64,000 nucleotides of DNA from an uncultured Alcanivorax sp. (GTDB lineage: Bacteria; Pseudomonadota; Gammaproteobacteria; Pseudomonadales; Alcanivoracaceae). Numbering within the stretch: the stretch's first letter is position 1; each line of letters starts with the position of its first letter. This document shows positions 33,945 to 42,104 of the stretch, in pieces. The notes below the pieces were generated by a model, which ran no database searches, was not told the origin of the DNA, and saw only the letters and a program-made list of their open reading frames with translations. The DNA lies in assembly GCF_947258575.1 (NCBI RefSeq), contig NZ_CAMYIV010000004.1, positions 62,001-126,000 of the forward strand. The letters are read 5' to 3'. Made by a program: the position numbers and the translations under genes.

Positions 33945-36663
33945 TGAGCAGATTCTTCCTTGTCAGGTAACTGATCACCTGCTGATACCACAGGGGCTTC
34001 AGCCGGTAGCGGCCATCCTCGGATTTATTCAGGAAACCGGCATCGAAGCCACCCTTGAGGGCGTAGCGCACCACATTGCCCGGCAGATTGGTGACATGGC
34101 TGATTTCCTGGCTGGTCAGGTTCTCATGGGTGGCAATGGCGGCATACACGAACAGGGCGTTCTCGCCCATGCTGTCGAGAATGCTGGCAGAGGGCGGCGT
34201 GGGCAGGCCCACCAGCACCTGTCGACCCTTGGGCTTCACCGAAGTCAGCCATAGTCGCAGGGCCACCATGGGGTTGCCGCGGCAGGCATCCCACAGCAGG
34301 CTGAAATAGCGTTGCTCCGCGTTGCGCACATTGCCCGCTTCCGGTCCACGGGAAGACAGCAGCACCTCGTCATAACGAACCCGATGACCACTGAGGTGGT
34401 TGCGTGCCAGGATCAGTGAGCGGATATCCGTCTGTCCCCAGCGTTTCACTTTCACCACGTTGCGGAACTGGTAATCACGGCCGAACACATTGCACAAATA
34501 GGCCCAGCTCTGGTTGTTGATCATCAGCAACCAGAACACATTATCCAGCCGTGCATTGACCAGGCTGAGTACCGTGCGCCAGCCTTCCAGGCCGCCGATT
34601 TCCTTGAGGAAAAAGTTCTGTGCCTCGTCGAGCACCACCAGGGTGGGCTGGCGCTCCTCGTCACTTTTCACCAGGGCCGCCGGGCCTTCGCCGGCCAGGT
34701 CCACGTCCAGGGCGTCGCCGACCAGGGAGAGAATGGCATCCGGGTCGATGGTCTTGGCCGGCACTGTCAGCTTGACCAGATTGAGGCCCTTGCAGCTTTC
34801 CGCCAGCGCCCGTTCCAGCCGCTCAATGCTGACCGTTTTGCCGCAGCCCTTTTCGCCCACTACCACCTGGGCATTCTCGTCGGTCTTGTCCTCGTGCCAG
34901 CGCTGGATATTCTTTTCCATGGCCGTCACCAGGCCGGTATCCACAAAGGGCGTCTTGCTGCCCTCTGGCAGGGCGGTGGCAAACCAGCGTTCGTAATGTT
35001 CATCCACCGGCTGCTCATTGTCGGGATCTTCTTCATCGTTGTTGATGCGGGTGCGCAGCCGAAACAGGCGGGCCTTGAAGCGCATGTACCAGTCGAAGTC
35101 CGCCAGCACCCGGTCCACAAAGCCCACCAGGAAACTGGCCAGGGCCACCGGCAGCAGCAGCGGCGCAAACAGCCAGAACAGGACCGGGGTGAGCAGTTTT
35201 TCCGCCAGCGGATCCAGCCGCGAAGGGAGGATGGCCTGCAGACAACGCTGATAATCCTGGGGGCGAAGCGCCAGTAGTCGGCCCAGTCCCCAGTAAATGG
35301 CTACCAGCAAAATGCCCAGACAGAGGTAATAGAGCAGTGACGGGCCCAGGCTTTCCCACACGATCAACAACGGCAACCAGGGCAGTATCAGCCAGCGTGA
35401 GATAAACCGCGCGTGGTCATGGACCTGTCGGGACTGATCGCTGCTCAGATAGGCATTGGCGCTTTGTGCCACCCGGATCACCAGCCATTCGCCGACCAGG
35501 CAGAACAAGCCGTAAATCACATAAAGCCGGGCCAGCGGTAGCAGCCAGACAAGAATGCGGGTGGACGGGGTATCCAGATACGGGGCCAGCAGGTCCAGCA
35601 TCAGCCATAACAGCACCCAGGGCAGCATGGGCGCCAGGCCGCTGATCAGGCGGCTGGCGTTGCGCAGCCACCGGTGCTCACCGCTGGCCCGGACCACGGA
35701 TTCGTGCAGGGTCAGGGTCCATTGGCGAGTGCGCCGGGCCAGTCGGATCAGCAGCATGAAGCCGGCGATGCCGAGGATCAGCGCCACACTGTTCTGCACC
35801 AGCGGCAGAAAGCGTTTGTTCTGTGCCGATTCCTGCAGATCCAGATCGATCACATGGGCGGTATCCAGCAGCCGCTGGCCGATGCGCTCTGCTTCGTGGT
35901 GGAGCAATGCCGGCGCCTGGGCGGGGCCGCCCATGGCGTCAATCTGGCTCCACAGGGAGCGTCGCTGCCACAGGTCAGCACGCAGCTGGCGCAGCTGGCT
36001 CTGCATTTCCAGGCGAGTGCGCAGCAGATCGCGCCATTGTGCCGTGGGCTGGGGTGGCGGCGTCAGGGACGGGCTCCGATACCAGAGTTGATCCAGTTGT
36101 TGCAGGGCCTGTTGGGGTGATAACCCGAGCAGCGGAAGAATGGCCCAGGCCTGGCGGACATGGTCGCTGAGTGTGGTGGACGCCAGGCTCACCGCCTCCT
36201 GGGTGTCTTGCGGGTCGGTCAGTGTCTGCAGATGTTGGTAAAGCGCTGCCAGGGAGGAGAAGGCCTGGCGCTGGGTGTCGGGGAGCTGGGTAAATTGCTG
36301 GCGCAGAGTGTGCAGTTTCTGGTCCTGCCGGCTCAGTTGCCCCAGCAGGGTATCAATGTCGTTTTGCAGGGCGTCGCACTTGTTGTCCGGCACGCTGCGC
36401 TCACCCGGTCGGCGCTGGGACAGGGGGGCGGTCTCCTCAAGGGGATGGCCAAGTAAGGCCGCCAGCTGAACAGGGTCCGGTACCTGACCATTGAGGTAGC
36501 CCTGTAGCTGCTGCAGCTGCCCTGCCTGCTGCTGCTTCTCCTGCTGGAGCTGTTCCAGGGTTTGCCCAGCCGCTTCGCAGGCGGCCACCCCGTTGGCCTG
36601 CACCGTGGCGGTCAGGGCCAGAACGATAAGAGCAACACACAGCCGTAAACATGGCGATACCAT
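33937..36663 (-). CDS. Membrane-anchored P-loop ATPase with MscK-like N-terminal half
   Basis: A 908-residue protein. Signal peptide (1-23, cut after VQA). A periplasmic Gln-rich coiled-coil domain (about 28-280) follows. Then about seven membrane helices lie between 286 and 518 (LPLVQNSVALILGIAGFMLL, MLPWVLLWLMLDLLA, LARLYVIYGLFCLV and more). A cytoplasmic ATPase has Walker A GEKGCGKT (603-610) and Walker B VVLDEAQ (676-682), and a winged-helix-like end (about 840-905). The first half resembles the periplasmic and membrane part of MscK-type channels, but the pore domain is replaced by a STAND/AAA-like ATPase. The next gene, overlapping by 8 bp, encodes the MscS pore. ATG 36663 is chosen for its GGAGAAGGA ribosome site. 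Confidence 0.85.
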   Translation of the reverse strand: MVSPCLRLCVALIVLALTATVQANGVAACEAAGQTLEQLQQEKQQQAGQLQQLQGYLNGQVPDPVQLAALLGHPLEETAPLSQRRPGERSVPDNKCDALQNDIDTLLGQLSRQDQKLHTLRQQFTQLPDTQRQAFSSLAALYQHLQTLTDPQDTQEAVSLASTTLSDHVRQAWAILPLLGLSPQQALQQLDQLWYRSPSLTPPPQPTAQWRDLLRTRLEMQSQLRQLRADLWQRRSLWSQIDAMGGPAQAPALLHHEAERIGQRLLDTAHVIDLDLQESAQNKRFLPLVQNSVALILGIAGFMLLIRLARRTRQWTLTLHESVVRASGEHRWLRNASRLISGLAPMLPWVLLWLMLDLLAPYLDTPSTRILVWLLPLARLYVIYGLFCLVGEWLVIRVAQSANAYLSSDQSRQVHDHARFISRWLILPWLPLLIVWESLGPSLLYYLCLGILLVAIYWGLGRLLALRPQDYQRCLQAILPSRLDPLAEKLLTPVLFWLFAPLLLPVALASFLVGFVDRVLADFDWYMRFKARLFRLRTRINNDEEDPDNEQPVDEHYERWFATALPEGSKTPFVDTGLVTAMEKNIQRWHEDKTDENAQVVVGEKGCGKTVSIERLERALAESCKGLNLVKLTVPAKTIDPDAILSLVGDALDVDLAGEGPAALVKSDEERQPTLVVLDEAQNFFLKEIGGLEGWRTVLSLVNARLDNVFWLLMINNQSWAYLCNVFGRDYQFRNVVKVKRWGQTDIRSLILARNHLSGHRVRYDEVLLSSRGPEAGNVRNAEQRYFSLLWDACRGNPMVALRLWLTSVKPKGRQVLVGLPTPPSASILDSMGENALFVYAAIATHENLTSQEISHVTNLPGNVVRYALKGGFDAGFLNKSEDGRYRLKPLWYQQVISYLTRKNLLNE

Positions 36664-36818
36664 TCGCAATTCCTTCTCCTCAGCAGAGTCCATTGTAGGA
36701 ACCGGTAGCCATGCCGTCATCCATTGATATTGCCCATGGGTTATTGAGGCTCCCTGGGCTCCCTGGCGAAGGAAACGGGGTGTTATAGTCAAGGGAGGCT
36801 CAATCCAAGGAGACAGCC

Positions 36819-37226
36819 ATGAGCGAACTGATTGTGCGGGCCCTGATGGCCAAGCACCCGGCGGCGGTGAAGACCGGCACGGAGCTGACGGCGGTGGTGG
36901 ACATCCTGTTGCAGCACAAATTTACTGGCCTGCCGGTGGTGGATGATCACAACAAGGTGGTCGGGTTTGTGTCCGAACAGGATTGCCTGCGCAAGCTGCT
37001 GATATCCAGCTATCACTGCGAGGGCAGTCTGGTGGTGGAAGAATTCATGCATGGTCAGCCTCTCACCGTGCACGAGGACGATTCCGCGGTGAATGTGGCC
37101 GAGTTGATGGTCACCCAGAAACCCAAGATCTATCCGGTGGTGGACGACAAGGGCATTCTGGTGGGCTTGCTGACCCGGGAACAGGTGCTGCGGGCTCTCA
37201 AGGACAGTCGGCGGGGCTGCGACTGA
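36819..37226 (+). CDS. Tandem CBS-domain protein
   Basis: A 135-residue cytoplasmic protein made of two CBS domains (about residues 1-60 and 70-130). The hallmark segments are ALMAKHPAAVKTGTELTAVVDILLQHKFTGLPVVDDHNKVVGFVSE and a second TVHEDDSAVNVAELMVTQKPKIYPVVDDKGILVGLLT. Such proteins bind adenine nucleotides and report energy or SAM levels. It is divergent from the ATPase-channel operon; partner unknown. Confidence 0.9.
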   Translation: MSELIVRALMAKHPAAVKTGTELTAVVDILLQHKFTGLPVVDDHNKVVGFVSEQDCLRKLLISSYHCEGSLVVEEFMHGQPLTVHEDDSAVNVAELMVTQKPKIYPVVDDKGILVGLLTREQVLRALKDSRRGCD

Positions 37227-37361
37227 GGAAACGGGTCACCGGTAGCAAAAGACGTGGCGGCGTTGTCAGCGCTCCATCGCTTGACCCCTGCGTACAATCC
37301 CGTGTTCATGACAGGCGTTACCTTTCATGGCAGCTCAAAACAACAACTCGGGAGAGCTGTC

Positions 37362-37850
37362 ATGCGTAACCTGCAAACCTTTCTGGCCGATTACGGCGAG
37401 AGTCACCAGAACCCGGTCAACCAGTGGGTCCATATCCTCTGTGTGCCGGCCATCTTTATCTCCACCCTCGGCCTGTTCTGGCTGCTGCCCCTGGGGCGCT
37501 GGCTGGGCCTGGAGGGTGCTGCCGCTTATTGGGTCAATGGTGGCACCCTGCTGGCGCTAATCTGCATGCCGTTTTATCTGCGCATGTCCCTGGGCATGAC
37601 GATGCTGATGACCGTCTGGTTGGCGGCGTCCCTGGCGGTGATCGTCGCCGTGGATCGCAGTGCCCTGTCGCTTGGCTGGAGCGCCGCGGCGGTATGGCTG
37701 CTGGCCTGGGCGGTGCAGGTGTGGGGCCACAAGGTGGAAGGCAAGAAGCCGTCCTTTGTGGATGATCTGGTGTTCCTGTTGGTGGGGCCCATGTTTGTCA
37801 GTATCGAGCTGGCACACAAATTGGGTTTTGGCCGCCGCGTATCGGCCTGA
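37362..37850 (+). CDS. Mpo1-like (DUF962) membrane protein
   Basis: A 162-residue protein of the YGL010w/DUF962 (Mpo1) family. The conserved metal-ligand-like His residues are in YGESHQNPVNQWVHILCVP and in VWGHKVEGKKPSFVDDL. Four hydrophobic helices lie near residues 25-45, 55-75, 78-95 and 100-120. Yeast Mpo1 is an iron-dependent dioxygenase in alpha-oxidation of 2-hydroxy fatty acids; the same activity here is an inference. Start ATG 37362 has GGGAGAG upstream. Confidence 0.82.
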   Translation: MRNLQTFLADYGESHQNPVNQWVHILCVPAIFISTLGLFWLLPLGRWLGLEGAAAYWVNGGTLLALICMPFYLRMSLGMTMLMTVWLAASLAVIVAVDRSALSLGWSAAAVWLLAWAVQVWGHKVEGKKPSFVDDLVFLLVGPMFVSIELAHKLGFGRRVSA

Positions 37851-37894
37851 TCGTCCATTGCCCGCCCGTGGCCGGGCGGGCATGATCGGCGGTT

Positions 37895-38653
37895 ATGGAT
37901 GACAACACCCCGCCTTTATCGGATTTGCCGCTAACCCCCCTGTTTCTCTGGCAGGGGGGCTGGCTGATGGTGATGCCTGCCATCGCCAACCAGCCCCACC
38001 AGCATGTGGCCGCGTCCCTGCTGGTGGGCCTGGACCAGCCGATTCGGGTCACCGTGGAGGGGTGTCTGCGCCAGCAACGGGTGGTGCTGGTGCCGCCGGA
38101 TGTGTCCCAGAGCCTGAACAGTCAGGGGCCGGTGGCGGTGGTTCACCTGGATCCGGATGAGCCGGCCTGGCGGGCGCTGTCCTGTCTGGACGGGCTGGAT
38201 GAACCGCAGCAGCGCTGGTGCGGTGAACAGATTGCCGCCCTGGTGCAGACTGGCAGCGAGAGCCAGGCACGGCAATTTCTGCACGGCCTGCGCGGCGTGG
38301 CTGACCCCTTGCCGCTGGACCCGCGTATCGCCGATGCCTGCAGCCTGATGCGTGTCGGCGAGGCGATGCCATCCATGGATGCCCTGGCGGAGCACGCCAA
38401 CCTGTCTGCCTCCCGGTTCCGGCATCTGTTTCGCGAGCAGCTCGGCGTATCCCTCAAGCGTTATCAGCTGCATCTCAAGTGTCAGCGAGCGCTGGCATTA
38501 TGGCGTAGCGGCATGAATTTCACCGACCTGGCGGTGGCTGCCGGCTTTTACGATCAACCTCATCTCAATCGTACCCTGCGCGCCATGTTCGACGCCCTGC
38601 CTTCGCGGTATGCTCGAAGTCTGCCGGTGCAGGTACTGCACCTGAAAGAATAA
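37895..38653 (+). CDS. AraC-family transcriptional regulator
   Basis: A 252-residue regulator. The C-terminal AraC DNA-binding domain covers about residues 165-245 (MDALAEHANLSASRFRHLFREQLGVSLKRYQLHLKCQRAL..., then FTDLAVAAGFYDQPHLNRTLRAMFD). The N-terminal half is a small cupin-like sensor with 'HQHVAASLLVGL'. It is followed 13 bp later by the crotonase gene on the same strand, so it may be co-transcribed with it or regulate it. Confidence 0.88.
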   Translation: MDDNTPPLSDLPLTPLFLWQGGWLMVMPAIANQPHQHVAASLLVGLDQPIRVTVEGCLRQQRVVLVPPDVSQSLNSQGPVAVVHLDPDEPAWRALSCLDGLDEPQQRWCGEQIAALVQTGSESQARQFLHGLRGVADPLPLDPRIADACSLMRVGEAMPSMDALAEHANLSASRFRHLFREQLGVSLKRYQLHLKCQRALALWRSGMNFTDLAVAAGFYDQPHLNRTLRAMFDALPSRYARSLPVQVLHLKE

Positions 38654-38666
38654 TTATGGAGGCCCC

Positions 38667-39539
38667 ATGGATTACCAGCATATTCGCACCGATCTGGATG
38701 AAAGCATTCTTACCATTACCCTGAATCGCCCGGACCGGCTCAACGCCTTTACCCTGCGCATGAAGGATGAGCTGGTACATGCCTTTGGCGCGGCGGATCA
38801 GAATGACGCGGTGCGCGCGGTGATCGTTACCGGTGCCGGCAAGGTGTTCTGTGCCGGCATGGAAATGCAGCCCGAAGAGGGCGGCAATGTGTTCGGCTAC
38901 GATGACGCCGAAGGGATGAATCCGCCGCTGGAGCAGATTCGTGACTCCGGTGGTGAGGTGTCCCTGGCCATCTACAACTGCCGCAAACCGGTCATCGGTG
39001 CCATCAATGGCGCTGCAGTGGGGGTGGGTATCACCATGACCCTGCCCATGGATATTCGCCTGGTGGCCGCCAACAGCAAGATTGGTTTTGTCTTCACCCA
39101 GCGGGGGCTGACCCCGGAAGCCTGTTCCTCCTGGTTCTTGCCGCGGGTGGTGGGTATTCAGAAAGCCATGGAATGGGTCATCAGCGGTGATATCTTCATG
39201 GCCGAAGAAGGCGTGGAGGCGGGGCTGTTCCACAGTGCCCATGACAAGGGTGAAGTGGTGGATGTGGCTCGCTGCATTGCCCGCAAAATGATCGCCAAGA
39301 GTTCCCCGGTGGCGGTGGCGCTGGCCAAGCAAATGCTTTGGCGTAACCCCAACTTTGCGCACCCCATGCAGGCCCATGCGGTGGAATCAAAAATGATCTA
39401 CTGGTCCAACGAATTCTGGGACGGCCGCGACGGCTTCACCTCCTTCCTGGAAAAACGCGAGCCGCGCTTCGAAACGGCGATGGCGGATATTCCGAAGCAG
39501 TTCGATTTCTGGAAAGAGCCGGAGATCAGTGAACAGTGA
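38667..39539 (+). CDS. Crotonase-family protein (enoyl-CoA hydratase or isomerase)
   Basis: A 290-residue crotonase. The oxyanion-hole segments are VFCAGMEMQ and AINGAAVGVGITMTLPMDIRL. The two catalytic Glu of classical enoyl-CoA hydratase appear missing (GVGIT and IGFVF at those sites). A Glu in GLTPEACSSWFLPRVVG matches the position used in ECI2-type enoyl-CoA isomerases. So isomerase or other chemistry is possible. The C-terminal codons (EISEQ, stop) fall within a repeat A arm. Confidence 0.8.
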   Translation: MDYQHIRTDLDESILTITLNRPDRLNAFTLRMKDELVHAFGAADQNDAVRAVIVTGAGKVFCAGMEMQPEEGGNVFGYDDAEGMNPPLEQIRDSGGEVSLAIYNCRKPVIGAINGAAVGVGITMTLPMDIRLVAANSKIGFVFTQRGLTPEACSSWFLPRVVGIQKAMEWVISGDIFMAEEGVEAGLFHSAHDKGEVVDVARCIARKMIAKSSPVAVALAKQMLWRNPNFAHPMQAHAVESKMIYWSNEFWDGRDGFTSFLEKREPRFETAMADIPKQFDFWKEPEISEQ

Positions 39540-39690
39540 ATAGTTAACAGTTAATAGCTGCGCGATCATGATTCGTGATTGCTGAAAACCAGGAGGCCGC
39601 GACCAAACTTTGGTCGCGGCCTCCTGCGTTTGAAACACCGCGCCGCTGCCCCGCGCCGCTGTTCACTGTTAACTATTCACTATTAACTGC
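39527..39690. repeat. Dispersed repeat family A, copy 3
   Basis: Left arm 39529-39560 (CAGTGAACAGTGAATAGTT...), right arm 39659-39690 (CTGTTCACTGTTAACTATTC...), with the hairpin 39590-39626 between. The 29-bp core of copies 1 and 2 is not present here. The left arm encodes the crotonase C-terminus; the right arm encodes the C-terminus of the AraC protein on the opposite strand. Confidence 0.8.
39590..39626. terminator. Perfect 18-bp hairpin between convergent genes
   Basis: Arms 39590-39607 and 39609-39626 (CAGGAGGCCGCGACCAAA and its exact reverse complement) with a one-base loop. It probably acts as a bidirectional terminator; on the minus strand GTTTTC follows it. Confidence 0.7.
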
Positions 39691-40650
39691 CTTCTCCCTG
39701 TATTGCGCCGGCGTCGTGCCGGTCCAGCGTTTGAAGGCCTTGGAAAAAGCACTTTCATCGGAAAAGCCCAGCTTGTCGGCAATGTCGGCCAGGCGGGTAC
39801 CCGCCTGTAATTCCGTTTCTGCCATGCCTTGCAGCAGCGCATCGCGCAGCAACTTGAAGCTGCTGCCTTCCTCGCCCAGTTTGCGCACCAGATGGCGCCC
39901 ACTCATGGCCAGCTGGTCGGCCACTTTTTCCTTGCCCCAGTGCGGGTGCTGGCGGAGCAGGTCACGCACGGTGGCGCTGAGAGATTGGCTGCCCAGGTTA
40001 TCCAGCAATTGGTCGGCGAGAGTGCGCAGGTGATGGCACAGAGACGGGTTGGCATGAATCAGTGGCAGGCTCAGATCGCTGGCGGGCAGTACCAGGGTGT
40101 TATGGTCGGCGGCAAAACGTACCGGTAATCCGAGCAGGGATTCGTAGCGCCGATTGTCGTCCAGCGCCGGGTGGGCAAAGGTGATGCGACAGGCCTGCAG
40201 GTGATCGCCGGTGGTCCAGCGTGACAGCTGCAGCAGGGCGGTCATCGCGGCTTCCACCCGCTCTCGTTGGCGCACCGTGTACTCGGGCTGGTAGCGAATC
40301 TCGCATTCGTCGTTGTGCACCTGATACGAAAAGGCGCCCCCTTCGCCAACGATGGGGTAGTAATCCATCAGTGAATCGAGGGCATCTTCCACCGTATCGC
40401 AGCTCATCAGCACCATGCCCACGGTGTCCAGATGCCCGACCTGCAGGGCCAGGCCGAACTGGATGCCTACCAGCGGGTCGCGGGCCTGTTCGCAGAAGCT
40501 TTCCCAGATTTTTCCCTGCAGTGCCAGGCTGACACGATCCTGTTCCCCGACCGCCTGTTGCAGCGCGGTGGGCAGGGCGAAGCCCAGCTGTTCTGCTGCG
40601 TGGCTGATGGCCTGGGTAAAGCGCACTGTAACGGTGGGTGTGTGCGTCAT
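39673..40650 (-). CDS. AraC-family regulator with arabinose-binding-like N-terminus
   Basis: A 325-residue regulator of the OruR/PF12625 type. The N-terminal domain (about residues 1-195) includes DPLVGIQFGLALQVGHLDTVGMVLMSCDTVEDAL. The C-terminal AraC helix-turn-helix pair includes GTRLADIADKLGFSDESAFSKAFKRWTGTTPAQYREK. The last residues (NSE) are read from a repeat A arm. It is divergent from the FMO operon, with a direct repeat and a palindrome between them, so it likely controls that operon and itself. Confidence 0.9.
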   Translation of the reverse strand: MTHTPTVTVRFTQAISHAAEQLGFALPTALQQAVGEQDRVSLALQGKIWESFCEQARDPLVGIQFGLALQVGHLDTVGMVLMSCDTVEDALDSLMDYYPIVGEGGAFSYQVHNDECEIRYQPEYTVRQRERVEAAMTALLQLSRWTTGDHLQACRITFAHPALDDNRRYESLLGLPVRFAADHNTLVLPASDLSLPLIHANPSLCHHLRTLADQLLDNLGSQSLSATVRDLLRQHPHWGKEKVADQLAMSGRHLVRKLGEEGSSFKLLRDALLQGMAETELQAGTRLADIADKLGFSDESAFSKAFKRWTGTTPAQYREKAVNSE

Positions 40651-40668
40651 GCTGCTATGAGGTCCATG

Positions 40669-40709
40669 AGGTCCCGAATTAACCGTGGCAAGGTCCCGAA
40701 TTGGCCGTG
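40669..40709. promoter_or_regulatory. Direct repeat, probable AraC-type operator
   Basis: AGGTCCCGAATTAACCGTG at 40669-40687 and AGGTCCCGAATTGGCCGTG at 40691-40709: 17 of 19 bases identical, offset 22 bp (about two helix turns). This is the spacing usual for tandem sites of AraC-family regulators. It starts 19 bp from the start codon of the divergent AraC gene. Confidence 0.7.
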
Positions 40710-40769
40710 AGCCTGCACCCGGTGGACCGTAGAGTAGACATCATACCAAATGCTGAGTCCAACTCGGCC

Positions 40770-40785
40770 AACCCGGATCCGGGTT
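40770..40785. promoter_or_regulatory. 16-bp perfect palindrome upstream of FMO operon
   Basis: AACCCGGATCCGGGTT, identical to its reverse complement, 25 bp before the FMO start codon. It could be an operator or lie in the leader; the binding protein is unknown. Confidence 0.5.
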
Positions 40786-40810
40786 CATAATAATAGTTAT
40801 CGGGACAGCC

Positions 40811-42103
40811 ATGTACGCAGTGATAGGCGCCGGCCCCATGGGCCTGGCCACCGCCAGAAATCTTAACAAGTACGATATTCCTTTCATCGGGTTCGATCTG
40901 AACAGCGATGTGGGTGGCCTGTGGGATATCGATAACCCCCACAGCACCATGTATCAGTCCGCGCATCTGATTTCCTCCAAGGGGATGACCGAATTCAGTG
41001 AATTCCCCATGCCCGATGAGGTAGCGACTTATCCTCATCACAGTGAAATGAAGCGCTACTTCCAGAGTTATGCGCGCCATTTCGACCTGTATCGGCACTA
41101 CGAGCTTTCCACCCGGGTGGTGCGTGTGGAGCGCAACGGTGACGGCTGGCAGATCACTACCGAACGCGATGGCGAAACGCAAAGTCGTTATTTCGACGGT
41201 GTGCTGATCGCCAATGGCACCCTGCACACACCCAACCAGCCCAGCCTGCCGGGCAAGTTCGAGGGTGAGCTGATGCATTCTTGCGATTATCGCGATGCGG
41301 CGGTGTTTGATGGCAAGCGGGTGCTGATCGTGGGCTGTGGCAACTCTGCCTGCGATATTGCGGTGGACGCGGTGCACCGGGCGGCCAGTGTGGATCTGTC
41401 CGTACGTCGCGGGTATTACTTCCTGCCCAAGTTTATCGGCGGCAAACCCACCGACAGCATCGGTGGCAAGCTCAAGTTGCCTCGCGGACTCAAGCAGCGA
41501 CTGGATGCCCGGCTGATTCGTCTTATCGTCGGCAAACCCAGTGATTACGGCCTGCCGGAGCCGTCATACCGGATGTATGAATCCCACCCGGTGATCAATT
41601 CCCTGGTACTGCACCATCTTGGTCATGGTGACATCACACCCCACGGCGACATTGTCGGGGTGGTGGGTGACACGGTGACCTTTGCCGACGGTCAATCCCG
41701 GGTGTATGACCTGGTTCTGATGGCCACTGGCTACAAACTGGATTACCCCTTTATCGATGCCTCGGAGCTGAACTGGCACAACGCCGATGCGCCGCAGTTA
41801 TACCTGAATGTGTTCCACCCGCAGTACCGTAACCTGTTCATGATGGGCATGGTGGAAGCCGCCGGACTGGGCTGGGAAGGGCGCAATGAGCAGGCGGAGA
41901 TGGTGGCGCTCTACATCAAGGCCCGGCAGAACCAGCACCCGGAGGCAGACAAGCTGGAGAAGAAAGCCAGCGCGGAAGCGGGGCAGACCCTGGATGGCGG
42001 CTTCGACTACCTGAAGCTGGAACGTATGGCTTACTACGTGCACAAGGACAGCTATCGCAAGGCGGTCAACGCCCACATCGCCGACCTGAAACAGGGGGTG
42101 TGA
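40811..42103 (+). CDS. Flavin-containing monooxygenase-like enzyme
   Basis: A 430-residue flavoprotein. The FAD-binding motif GAGPMG (residues 6-11), the FMO/BVMO fingerprint FEGELMHSCDY (FXGXXXHXXXY), the NADPH-binding GCGNSACD (about 176-183) and LMATGYK near residue 305 are all present. FMO-class enzymes use NADPH and O2 to hydroxylate or insert oxygen into soft nucleophiles or ketones. It begins a five-gene operon with only 2 bp before the BASS gene. Substrate unknown. Confidence 0.88.
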   Translation: MYAVIGAGPMGLATARNLNKYDIPFIGFDLNSDVGGLWDIDNPHSTMYQSAHLISSKGMTEFSEFPMPDEVATYPHHSEMKRYFQSYARHFDLYRHYELSTRVVRVERNGDGWQITTERDGETQSRYFDGVLIANGTLHTPNQPSLPGKFEGELMHSCDYRDAAVFDGKRVLIVGCGNSACDIAVDAVHRAASVDLSVRRGYYFLPKFIGGKPTDSIGGKLKLPRGLKQRLDARLIRLIVGKPSDYGLPEPSYRMYESHPVINSLVLHHLGHGDITPHGDIVGVVGDTVTFADGQSRVYDLVLMATGYKLDYPFIDASELNWHNADAPQLYLNVFHPQYRNLFMMGMVEAAGLGWEGRNEQAEMVALYIKARQNQHPEADKLEKKASAEAGQTLDGGFDYLKLERMAYYVHKDSYRKAVNAHIADLKQGV

Positions 42104-42104
42104 G

